Below, piece after piece: positions 1 to 6,428 of a stretch of 13,450 bases of DNA (within the stretch, counting starts at the first letter, position 1; the number at the start of each line of letters is the position of its first letter). Location of the stretch: the NCBI GenBank assembly GCA_026995955.1, contig JALWNJ010000273.1, positions 1-13,450 on the forward strand, read 5' to 3'. The notes under the pieces are model-generated. The model was given only the letters and a program-made list of their open reading frames with translations, made no database searches and was not told where the DNA came from. This stretch comes from Gammaproteobacteria bacterium (GTDB taxonomy: Bacteria > Pseudomonadota > Gammaproteobacteria > J044). The position numbers and the translations under genes were made by a program.

Positions 1-1
1 G

Positions 2-283
2 CGCCGCAAGCGCCTGGCCGAACTGAAGGGCATCGAGCGCGATGTCTGGATGCAGGTCGACGATCTCGAAAAGGTGCATCCCATCGCCAACGAGGACCTC
101 GAGCGCGAGACCGAGGACAAGACCTCATCGGTGCACTTCATGCGCTTTGAGTTCACGCCCGAGATGATCGAGAAGCTGCGTGCCGGCGCCCCGCTGCGCA
201 TCGGCATCGATCATCCCCGCTACCAGGCGGAGACGGAGATCAGCGGCGAGACGCGCGAGGCCCTGCTGAAGGACTTCGACTGA
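2..283 (+). CDS. DUF3501 family protein, C-terminal part (5' end outside window)
   Basis: An open frame runs in from the left edge and ends at TGA 281-283, giving about 93 residues of a protein whose start lies outside the window. The segment with VWMQVDDLEKVHPIANEDLE, then KTSSVHFMRFEFTPEM and GIDHPRY, matches my recollection of the conserved C-terminal half of DUF3501 proteins. The biochemical role of that family is not established. In proteobacteria it is often encoded beside rubrerythrin-like and Fe-S oxidoreductase genes, which points to oxidative-stress or iron metabolism. The next gene, 56 bases downstream on the same strand, is a ferritin-like protein, which fits that theme and suggests co-transcription. 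The family call is fairly secure; the function is open. Confidence 0.8.
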   Translation, partial: RRKRLAELKGIERDVWMQVDDLEKVHPIANEDLERETEDKTSSVHFMRFEFTPEMIEKLRAGAPLRIGIDHPRYQAETEISGETREALLKDFD

Positions 284-325
284 GCGGCCCGTTTGCCACG
301 CGTCCGCACCATCACTTCAACCCTG

Positions 326-331
326 AAGGAG
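326..331 (+). promoter_or_regulatory. Strong ribosome binding site of the EncFtn-like gene
   Basis: AAGGAG sits 8 bases before the ATG at 340. This near-ideal Shine-Dalgarno match fixes the start codon and suggests efficient translation of the ferritin-like protein. Confidence 0.75.
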
Positions 332-339
332 CGCTTCCC

Positions 340-627
340 ATGGCGAACGAAGGTTATCACGAGCCCATCAACGAACTGTCGGACGACACCCGCGACATGC
401 ACCGAGCCATCGTTTCGCTGATGGAGGAGCTGGAAGCGGTGGACTGGTACAACCAGCGTGTCGATGCCTGCAGCGATCCAGAGCTGAAGGCGATCCTCGC
501 GCACAACCGCGACGAGGAGAAGGAGCATGCCGCCATGCTGCTCGAGTGGATTCGCCGTCGTGACAGCCGAATGGACTCGGAACTGCGCGACTACCTGTTT
601 ACCGACAAGCCAATCGCGCACGATTGA
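340..627 (+). CDS. Encapsulated-ferritin (EncFtn) family ferroxidase lacking a cargo peptide
   Basis: This 95-residue all-helical protein closely resembles the ferroxidase domain of Rhodospirillum rubrum EncFtn. Shared blocks include HRAIVSLMEELEAVDWY (21-37) and AILAHNRDEEKEHAAM (51-66). Relative to the R. rubrum numbering I recall, the residues shift by two. The di-iron site residues E32, E62 and H65 become E30, E60 and H63. The entry-site E31 and E34 become E29 and E32, and W38/Y39 become W36/Y37. All are present, so iron oxidation is plausible. EncFtn proteins assemble as annular decamers with the iron site at a subunit interface. The usual C-terminal extension carrying the encapsulin-targeting peptide is missing: the protein stops at TDKPIAHD, right after the conserved domain. 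No encapsulin gene follows. It probably shares an operon with the DUF3501 gene. Confidence 0.85.
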   Translation: MANEGYHEPINELSDDTRDMHRAIVSLMEELEAVDWYNQRVDACSDPELKAILAHNRDEEKEHAAMLLEWIRRRDSRMDSELRDYLFTDKPIAHD

Positions 628-665
628 CGGATACGCCGCCGTGAATTGAAATCCATCGGGGCGTG

Positions 666-717
666 CCGGCAGCCTGCCGGTGAGCAACCTTGAGGCAGGG
701 CTTGGCAAGGGCCTGCC
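666..717. terminator. Inverted repeats between convergent genes, possible bidirectional terminator
   Basis: The 98-base gap between the convergent EncFtn-like and diguanylate cyclase genes has a 7-base inverted repeat with a 1-base centre (CCGGCAG at 666-672, CTGCCGG at 674-680). A second imperfect hairpin follows (GGCAGG 694-699 with CCTGCC 712-717). The octamer CCTGCCGG occurs twice (673-680, 712-719). Neither hairpin is followed by a T-run, so this is not a textbook intrinsic terminator. The position suggests transcript ends. Confidence 0.3.
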
Positions 718-725
718 GGGGTGTG

Positions 726-2666
726 CTACATCCAGCTCACCACCCGATTGCGGCCTTCTTCCTTGGCCGTGTAGAGCGCCCGGTCGGCCATGCGCAGGGC
801 CGTGTCCAGCCCCTCGCCATCGAGTTCCACCACGCCGATGCTGACGGTGACGGGGATGCGAACGCGGCCGTGAGGCAGTGGCTCCGATTCCACCCGCTCG
901 CGAATGCGTTCGGCGATCTCCTCGGCCTGCTCGAGGCTGGCGTCGGGGAGCAGAACGGCAAATTCCTCGCCGCCGATGCGGCCGAGGATGTCCGTGTCGC
1001 GCAGCACCCCCTGCAGCAGGCGGACAAAGTGGCGCAGCGCCTCGTCGCCGGCCGTGTGGCCCCAGCTGTCGTTGATGTGCTTGAAGTGATCGAGATCGAG
1101 CAGCAGTACGGAACATTTCCGTCGTCTGCGGCGGCAGCGCTTGTATTCCGTTTCCGCCAGTTCCATGAACATGCGCCGGTTGTAGCAGCCGGTCAGCGTG
1201 TCAGTGGTGGCCAGGGTCTCCAGCTCCTGCTGGTAGCGCCGCAGCTCGCTGATGTCGATGAGGATGCCGCGTTCGCCGACGATCTGTCCGTGTTCCCGTA
1301 TCGGGCTGGCGCGCAGCAGGGCCGGGAACTGCTCGCCGTCCCGGGTACGGACGCGGTATTCCATCTCCATGCGTGCGGTGGGGTTGCCGGGGCGATTGGA
1401 TTCGGGCGGCTGGAACACGAACAGGTCCCGCAGGTTCAGCCGGGGCAGATCCTCGGGCAGGTAGCCCAGGCGCTGCAGGCCGACCTGGTTGAGGAAGGTG
1501 ACATTGCCGTCGGCATCGGCTTCGTAGACGATTTCCGGCAGCAGCTCCGTGGTCTGCCGGAAGCGGTCCTCCATCACGGCCAGGCGCGCCTGCATGCGCC
1601 GGTTGCGCTCCAGCATCAGGATGACCAGGGCGATCAGGACGAGGATCACGAGCTCGCCGCGCATGCGCTGCAGTACCAGCCACCAGAAGGCGCCATCGGT
1701 CTGGCAGACGACCAGTTTCCAGGGCGCCTGTTTCAGCGGAAAGACCTGTAGCCGGTAGTGGCCAAGATGCTGCAGCCCGCCGGCCGCCAGTGCCTGTCGG
1801 GCCTGTTCCGGTGTCAGATCCTCGGGCAGGCGATCCCGGATGTTGGGCACCGGGCCATTGTCCGGGGGCTTCTGCGCCTGCCGGTCCCGCTCGGCGAGGA
1901 TGTTCTGTTGCCCGTCGATCAGGTAGGCGCCGCGTACCAGGGGGCCGACATCGCCCAGCAGCCGGTTGAGCTGCTGCAGGGTCAGGTCGATGGCCACCAC
2001 GCCCCGGAAGCGGCCATCCCAGGTCACCGGTCGTGCCGCCGTCACCATCAGGCCCTGACCGAATTCGTCTGCATAAGGCTCGGTCCAGCGCGCTGCCAGG
2101 GTGGGATTGTTGCGCGGCTCCAGCTGCCGGTAGAAGGGCTTTTGCAGCAGGGTGTCGCGGTAATGGTAGGTCAGCGGATCGACCCAGGGTACGGCGAGCA
2201 GGAAACGCTGGGCGGAGAGGTAGTAGATCCAGGTGGTCTCCGGCAGATCGTGGCGCGTTGCCAGCATCAGCGGCGCCACCTGCAGGGCGGCGGCGATCTC
2301 CTCGCGCGCCGCGGGCGGCGGTGCCGGGCCCGCGCCGCTCAGGTGCAGCGGGACGCTGCGTCCCTGATCCTCGATGCGCACATCGGCGGACCAGCCGCCC
2401 CACGCCGGGTGGCGCTGCAGCGGGGGCAGTGCCGTGGAACCGGCGGGCGGGTGTTCCAGCGCGGTGCCCAGCAGGCCAAGGTGCTGGTTGACGCCACTCA
2501 GGATGCGGTCGACATCGGAGGCGATGCGTGACCAGCGCATCGCCTGTTCCTGCTCCAGCTGGCGCGCGTGCAGACGCAGGGCAACGGCCACCACCAGCAC
2601 GGCGATGGCGGCCAGCAGCAGATAGGCCGGCCATGGAATGCCCCCCCTGGATTCTTGTTGTTTCAT
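726..2666 (-). CDS. Membrane diguanylate cyclase, dCache-PAS-GGDEF
   Basis: This 646-residue protein should make c-di-GMP from two GTP at the inner membrane. A first membrane segment (about 13-31) is followed by a periplasmic region of about 300 residues. That region has Cache hallmarks: WTEPYADEFGQG (194-205) and DGRFRGVVAIDL (217-228). A second membrane segment lies at about 337-353. A PAS domain (about 365-475) ends in an ISELRRYQQELE linker. The GGDEF domain (about 485-646) has DLDHFKHIND (524-533), the active motif GGEEF (565-569) and an RxxD inhibitory site (R556, D559), so an active, product-inhibited enzyme is expected. The gene lies 54 bases after dctM on the same strand with no clear terminator between, so read-through from the TRAP operon is plausible. 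The Cache ligand is unknown; a link to the transporter substrate is inference. Confidence 0.92.
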   Translation of the reverse strand: MKQQESRGGIPWPAYLLLAAIAVLVVAVALRLHARQLEQEQAMRWSRIASDVDRILSGVNQHLGLLGTALEHPPAGSTALPPLQRHPAWGGWSADVRIEDQGRSVPLHLSGAGPAPPPAAREEIAAALQVAPLMLATRHDLPETTWIYYLSAQRFLLAVPWVDPLTYHYRDTLLQKPFYRQLEPRNNPTLAARWTEPYADEFGQGLMVTAARPVTWDGRFRGVVAIDLTLQQLNRLLGDVGPLVRGAYLIDGQQNILAERDRQAQKPPDNGPVPNIRDRLPEDLTPEQARQALAAGGLQHLGHYRLQVFPLKQAPWKLVVCQTDGAFWWLVLQRMRGELVILVLIALVILMLERNRRMQARLAVMEDRFRQTTELLPEIVYEADADGNVTFLNQVGLQRLGYLPEDLPRLNLRDLFVFQPPESNRPGNPTARMEMEYRVRTRDGEQFPALLRASPIREHGQIVGERGILIDISELRRYQQELETLATTDTLTGCYNRRMFMELAETEYKRCRRRRRKCSVLLLDLDHFKHINDSWGHTAGDEALRHFVRLLQGVLRDTDILGRIGGEEFAVLLPDASLEQAEEIAERIRERVESEPLPHGRVRIPVTVSIGVVELDGEGLDTALRMADRALYTAKEEGRNRVVSWM

Positions 2667-2682
2667 TGTGCCGCCATCTTAG

Positions 2683-2711
2683 CGCCGGGCAGGGAAGCGT
2701 GCCACCCGGCG
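2683..2711 (-). repeat. GC-rich hairpin in the leader of the diguanylate cyclase gene
   Basis: A perfect 7-base inverted repeat (CGCCGGG and CCCGGCG) encloses a 15-base loop between dctM and the diguanylate cyclase start. No T-run follows on either strand. It could be a weak terminator, a processing site or a leader structure limiting read-through from the TRAP operon. Confidence 0.35.
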
Positions 2712-2720
2712 GGGACGGAG

Positions 2721-3992
2721 TCAGTCCAGCCCCGGCAGTGTCAGGCTCAGGGCCGGCCAGTAGGTGATGATCAGCACTGCGACGAGCAGCAGGAAGAAGA
2801 AGGGCAGGGTGGCGCGGTAGATGTCCATCACCGGACGCCGGAAGCGGAAGCTGGCGATGAACAGGTTCATGCCCACCGGGGGGGTGAAGTAGCCGAGTTG
2901 CATGTTGGCCAGGAAGATGATGCCCAGATGCACCGGATGGATGCCGTAGCCGACGGCGATGGGCAGCAGGATAGGGATCATGATGACCAGGGCGGAGAAG
3001 ATGTCGAGCATCATCCCCAGGATCAGCAGGAAGCCGTTGAGCAGGATGAGGAAGGTCCAGCGGTCGTCGATCAGGCCGCGGATCTTCTCGAACAGCAGGG
3101 TGGGGATCTCGGCATCGATCAGGTAGTTGGTCGAGGCCAGCGACACGCCGAGGATGATCATGATGGCGCCCACCAGCACCATCGACTCGCGCGCGATGCG
3201 CGGCACCGCGCGCAGCGGGATCTCGCGCAGGATGAATACCTCGACCAGCAGCACATAGACTGCTGTCACCGAGGCGGCCTCGGTGACGGTGATGTAGCCG
3301 CCGTAGATGCCGCCCAGCACCAGCAGCGGCAGGGGCAGCTCCCAGACCGTCTCGCGCAGGCTGTCCAGGGCCTCGGAGCGGTCGAAGCGGTGTCGGGCGC
3401 GGGCTGCCGGCTGGCTGAACCAGCTCCAGGCAGCGAGCAGGGCGATCATCAGCAGGCCCGGCAGGATCCCGGCCAGGAACAGATCGTCCACCGCCACTGG
3501 CTGGTCCAGGTCCACCTGCTGCGCCACCACCGCATACAGGATCAGTGGCAGCGAGGGCGCGAACAGCAGCCCCAGGCTGCCGGAAGTGGTGATCAGCCCC
3601 AGCGTGTAGCGTTCGTGGTAGCCGGCCTGCAGCAGGGCCGGGAACAGCAGCGCGCCGAGTGCCACGATGGTCACCCCCGAGGCGCCGGTGAAGGCGGTGA
3701 ACAGGGCGCAGGCGATGAGCGAGATCAGCGCCAGCCCGCCCGGCATCCAGCCCAGCCAGGCGCGGGTGGCGCGCACCAGTCGTGCCGGCGCCCCGCTCTC
3801 GCCCAGCAGGTAGCCGGCGAAGGTGAACAGCGGAATGGCCAGCAGCACCGGCATCTCGGCCAGGCGGTAGATCTCCACGCTGACCACCTGCAGGTCCACT
3901 TCCTCGCTGTGGAAGCCCCACAGGGCGCTGGCGCCGATGACGGCAAACAGCGGGGCGCCGAGCAGCGCCAGCAGGATCAGCAGGACGGCCAT
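2721..3992 (-). CDS. dctM: TRAP transporter large permease, DctM/TatM type
   Basis: This 423-residue very hydrophobic protein has the usual DctM length and is the ion-coupled transport subunit of a TRAP system. Family signatures include AIPLFTFAGYLLGESGAPARL near residue 55, FTAFTGASGVTIVALGALL near 95-115, TTSGSLGLLFAPSLPLILY near 135-150, GGIYGGYITVTEAASVTAVY near 230 and NMQLGYFTPPVGMNLF near 365. About twelve membrane segments can be seen. The ATG at 3990-3992 overlaps the dctQ stop as TGATG. The same frame stays open further upstream, but that extension is alternate-frame reading through dctQ, and MAVLLILLALLGAPLF is a typical DctM N-terminus. No Shine-Dalgarno is evident, so translation is probably coupled to dctQ. 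A sodium gradient normally drives the family; the substrate here is unknown. Confidence 0.92.
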   Translation of the reverse strand: MAVLLILLALLGAPLFAVIGASALWGFHSEEVDLQVVSVEIYRLAEMPVLLAIPLFTFAGYLLGESGAPARLVRATRAWLGWMPGGLALISLIACALFTAFTGASGVTIVALGALLFPALLQAGYHERYTLGLITTSGSLGLLFAPSLPLILYAVVAQQVDLDQPVAVDDLFLAGILPGLLMIALLAAWSWFSQPAARARHRFDRSEALDSLRETVWELPLPLLVLGGIYGGYITVTEAASVTAVYVLLVEVFILREIPLRAVPRIARESMVLVGAIMIILGVSLASTNYLIDAEIPTLLFEKIRGLIDDRWTFLILLNGFLLILGMMLDIFSALVIMIPILLPIAVGYGIHPVHLGIIFLANMQLGYFTPPVGMNLFIASFRFRRPVMDIYRATLPFFFLLLVAVLIITYWPALSLTLPGLD

Positions 3993-4492
3993 CAGGGCAG
4001 CGGGTCCAGGTTCATGGGGGCCGGTTCCGGCGGGGGCGGCAGGAAGCCCTGCAGGAAGTGGCGCAGCGCGATCAGGCCCAGCCCCACGGGGATGACCAGC
4101 TCGGCCAGCCAGGCCGGCATGCCGCTGAAGGCCTCGCTGCCCAGGCGGAAGTCGTCGCGCACCAGCAGGGCCCCGTGCCAGGCGATAGTGCCGGCCACGG
4201 CGGCGGTGAACCACTGGGTCAGCGCGCAGGCGATGCGCCGCCCCAGAGGCGGCAGGTGACGGCCCAGCAGGTCGATGCGGATCTGGTGGTGCTCGCGGGT
4301 GGCGACCAGGGCGCCGATCAGCCCCAGCCACAGCACGCCCAGCCGCAGTGCCGGGTCCAGCCAAAGGAAGCCGGTGTCGAACAGGTTGCGCAGCACGATC
4401 TGGGCAAAGGAAGCACCGACCAGCCCCAGCAGCAGGACCGTGAGCAGCAGGTCCTCGATGCGGTGCAGGGTGCGGACCAGCGCCTGCATCAT
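3992..4492 (-). CDS. dctQ: TRAP transporter small permease, DctQ/TatQ type
   Basis: This 166-residue protein with four predicted membrane segments fits the small TRAP membrane subunit, which pairs with DctM. It shows the DctQ pattern of a first helix ending in QIVLRNLFDTGFLWLDP (about 31-47), then VLWLGLIGALVATREHHQIRIDLL (53-76), close to the family's GAA-R-HI-VD stretch. The start could be either of two adjacent ATGs, 4492 or 4489. The first overlaps the dctP stop as ATGA and is used here. There is no clear ribosome binding site, consistent with coupling to dctP. The proline-rich tail (PPPPEPAPMNLDPLP) is unremarkable. The subunit is assigned by pattern and by its place between dctP and dctM. 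Confidence 0.88.
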   Translation of the reverse strand: MMQALVRTLHRIEDLLLTVLLLGLVGASFAQIVLRNLFDTGFLWLDPALRLGVLWLGLIGALVATREHHQIRIDLLGRHLPPLGRRIACALTQWFTAAVAGTIAWHGALLVRDDFRLGSEAFSGMPAWLAELVIPVGLGLIALRHFLQGFLPPPPEPAPMNLDPLP

Positions 4493-5505
4493 TTCGCGGC
4501 TTGCGTATCCGCTGCGTGCCGGCCGCGGTACTCGGCCAGCAGGCGTTTCAGCCGGCGGTGCATCTCGCGGCTGACGGCCACGCCTTCTTCCTCGGCGATG
4601 GCTGCCTCCGCCAGCTGCTTCCAGCGCGCCACTTCTTGCGGTGTCGGGCGCACAAAGGCAAAGCCGCGCTGGCGCAGGGCGTCGAGCGCGGCCGCGTTGT
4701 CCTTGCGGTTGGCTGCGTCGAGACGCCGGAAGATGCCGTCCATCACTTCCATCACCACCTTGCGGTCGGCCGGACGGATGCGCCGGAAGCGTTTCTTGTC
4801 CACCACCAGAGCGCCGATCAGGTACATCAGCGGCTGGTCGGTGACGGCCTTGAGCCGGGTGTGCCACTGGAACGCGATGGCGCCCACCGGGGTGGCGCCA
4901 ACGGTGTCGATGAGGCCGGTCTGCAGGCTGGTGTAGACATCGGCCAGCGGCAGCGACACCGGCTGCACGCCCATCTTGCGGAACAGGGCATAGCTCAGCA
5001 GGTCGTCATCGGGCACCCACACCTTGTGCCGTTTCAGGTCCTCGATGCTGGCGATCGGTGTCGAGGACATGAGATAGGCAAAACCGCCCTCGGCCAGGCC
5101 GAGAATGACGAAACCATGCCGTTCCATGCCCTTGCGCAGCAGCGGGTCGATCTCCCTGCGCACGGCATCGACCTCGTCGAGGCTGGAGAATTCCATCGGC
5201 AGGCTGTAGATCTGCATGTCCGGGTACACCCGCGCCAGGCTGCCGCCGGTGAGCGCGCCGCCGTGCAGCTGGCCGAGACGGATCTTCTTCAGCACGCTCT
5301 TGTCGTTGCCCATCACGCCGCCGGGGTAGAACTTGAGCTTCACCCGTCCCTCGGTACGCTTGGCGATCTCTTTCGCGCCGGCGCGCATCTCCTGCATCCA
5401 GCGCGTGCCATCGGGGGCGATGGTGGCGATCTTGAGTGTGAGGGCCTGGGCCAGAGCGGGCACGAGGCTGGCCAGGAGCAACAGCAGGAGGGCGGATCGT
5501 CGCAT
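4489..5505 (-). CDS. dctP: TRAP substrate-binding protein, DctP/TatP type with atypical ligand site
   Basis: This periplasmic solute-binding subunit has 338 residues from the chosen start. It has a Sec signal peptide (MRR, a leucine run, then ALAQA, cleavage after about residue 21). Mature sequence starts LTLKIATIAPDGTRWMQEM, and the family stretch SLPLADVYTSLQTGLIDTVGATP lies at about 184-206. An upstream in-frame ATG at 5514 is only one base from the AGGA of GAGAGGA. The ATG at 5505 has ideal 9-base spacing, so it is preferred. In most DctP proteins a KxRVP motif gives the arginine that clamps a substrate carboxylate. Here the equivalent reads HKVWVPDDD, with Trp163 in its place. Together with the neighbouring TatT lipoprotein this suggests a TPAT-type transporter for a different, perhaps more hydrophobic, ligand. 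Confidence 0.92.
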   Translation of the reverse strand: MRRSALLLLLLASLVPALAQALTLKIATIAPDGTRWMQEMRAGAKEIAKRTEGRVKLKFYPGGVMGNDKSVLKKIRLGQLHGGALTGGSLARVYPDMQIYSLPMEFSSLDEVDAVRREIDPLLRKGMERHGFVILGLAEGGFAYLMSSTPIASIEDLKRHKVWVPDDDLLSYALFRKMGVQPVSLPLADVYTSLQTGLIDTVGATPVGAIAFQWHTRLKAVTDQPLMYLIGALVVDKKRFRRIRPADRKVVMEVMDGIFRRLDAANRKDNAAALDALRQRGFAFVRPTPQEVARWKQLAEAAIAEEEGVAVSREMHRRLKRLLAEYRGRHAADTQAAK

Positions 5506-5519
5506 GCGGGACATTCCTC

Positions 5520-6374
5520 TCAGAAGTATTCGTCGGCACTGGCCAGCAGCCGCCGGGCCTCGGCCTGGGCCAGTTCGTTGGCCAGTGTCAGGCCGGGCTG
5601 GTGCGGATCGGCGGCCAGCACCTCGTTCAGCAATCGGTCGTGCAGCCTGCGGTCGAACATCAGGCGCGCGTAGTGGCGCGCATAGAGCACCTTGGCCATC
5701 AGGTTGCGGCCTTCCGAGCAGGCGATGGCCTGCTCGAAGTGCCGTTTCGCCTGTTCGGGCCGTCCGCCCATGCTGGGCGGCAGCAGGCTGTCCATCACGC
5801 CCAGATAGAGCTGGGCATTGCCCTGGTCGTGGCAGGCATCGAGCGCTACCACCCGCTGCAGCAGCAGGCGCGCCTTGGGTAGGTCGGCCACCGCGTTCCA
5901 GTCGCCGCTGTTGGCCCGGATCCAGCCTGCCCAGGCCGTGCCCAGTCCGTACATCAGGTCGATGCGCCCGGCCGGCAGGGCCTCGATGCGTGGTGCCAGC
6001 CGGGGCAGCGGCTCGTCGAGGGCGTGGCAGTCGTCCGGCAGCTCAAGGCAGAAGGCACGCCGGGCATAGCCCAGGGCGCGCCGGGCGAGCCGTGCCGCGC
6101 GGGGCTCGTCGTCGACGAAATTGCCGGCATAGGCGCCATACAGCCGGCTGCCGGCCAGCAGCGTGGCCGGGTCGTCGGGACGCCGCGCGATGAGTCCGTC
6201 GACCATGATCAGGTAGGCCGGCATGGCCTCGGCCACGGTGCGCGGATCGTCGTGCTCCTGCATGGCGCGATCGAGCCCCTCGGCCAGCGCACGGGTCTGC
6301 GAACCGATGATCTGGGCACAACCCCCGAGCAGGGGCAGCAGCAGGAGCAGCAGGATGCGGATGGGTCGTGGCAA
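5520..6374 (-). CDS. tatT: TRAP-associated TPR lipoprotein, TatT family
   Basis: This 284-residue lipoprotein starts with PRPIR, a leucine run and the lipobox LGGC (Cys19). The remainder is helical and Ala/Leu/Arg-rich with TPR-like repeats. Examples are DDPATLLAGSRLYGAYAG (67-84), ARLARRALGYARRAF (94-108), KARLLLQRVVALDA (167-180) and EQAKRHFEQAIACSEG (207-222). This fits the TatT (TRAP T-component) family, whose Treponema pallidum member (Tp0956) forms a trimer that binds the DctP-like Tp0957. The start is a TTG at 6374, supported by AGGGA 9 bases upstream and a signal peptide that begins immediately. The gene heads the transporter operon, with 5 bases before the downstream alternative dctP start. 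It may present or channel ligand to the binding protein; that role is not proven in any organism I know. Confidence 0.87.
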   Translation of the reverse strand: MPRPIRILLLLLLPLLGGCAQIIGSQTRALAEGLDRAMQEHDDPRTVAEAMPAYLIMVDGLIARRPDDPATLLAGSRLYGAYAGNFVDDEPRAARLARRALGYARRAFCLELPDDCHALDEPLPRLAPRIEALPAGRIDLMYGLGTAWAGWIRANSGDWNAVADLPKARLLLQRVVALDACHDQGNAQLYLGVMDSLLPPSMGGRPEQAKRHFEQAIACSEGRNLMAKVLYARHYARLMFDRRLHDRLLNEVLAADPHQPGLTLANELAQAEARRLLASADEYF

Positions 6375-6383
6375 GGAAACGGT

Positions 6384-6388
6384 TCCCT
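6384..6388 (-). promoter_or_regulatory. Ribosome binding site supporting the TTG start of tatT
   Basis: On the minus strand AGGGA lies 9 bases before the TTG at 6374. No in-frame ATG would leave the signal peptide and lipobox intact, so this site decides the start. Confidence 0.55.
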
Positions 6389-6404
6389 GTAGTCTGGCGC
6401 AGAG

Positions 6405-6410
6405 ATTATA
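6405..6410 (-). promoter_or_regulatory. Perfect -10 box (TATAAT) of the TRAP operon
   Basis: The 54-base gap between the EAL gene and tatT contains TATAAT on the minus strand, about 31 bases before the tatT start. Transcription would begin near 6398 and give a short leader holding the ribosome binding site. The -35 region is weak (TTAAGC at 16-base spacing, overlapping the EAL stop). A separate transcription unit for the transporter is likely. Confidence 0.5.
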
Positions 6411-6428
6411 GCCTCGTTGTCCTGACGC

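Noticed and set aside
628..725. A frameshifted cargo peptide downstream of the EncFtn-like gene
   Set aside because: Reading the two other forward frames past the stop gives short segments without the hydrophobic-Gly-Ser-Leu pattern of encapsulin-targeting tails, so the missing tail is not an obvious frameshift.
2690..2705. Possible sigma54 promoter ahead of the diguanylate cyclase (TGGCACG then CTGC on the minus strand)
   Set aside because: The GG and GC elements are one base further apart than the strict sigma54 spacing, and the motif is the loop of a GC-rich hairpin.
1201..3921. Long minus-strand frame of about 900 codons spanning dctM and the diguanylate cyclase
   Set aside because: It is a Pro/Ala/Arg/Gly-rich alternate-frame reading across two well-supported genes, so it cannot be coding alongside them.
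2568..4259. Long plus-strand open frame opposite the TRAP permease genes
   Set aside because: Its translation is rich in Gln, His and Asp with no domain character, as expected for the antisense of GC-rich genes; the minus-strand permease genes have clear family motifs.
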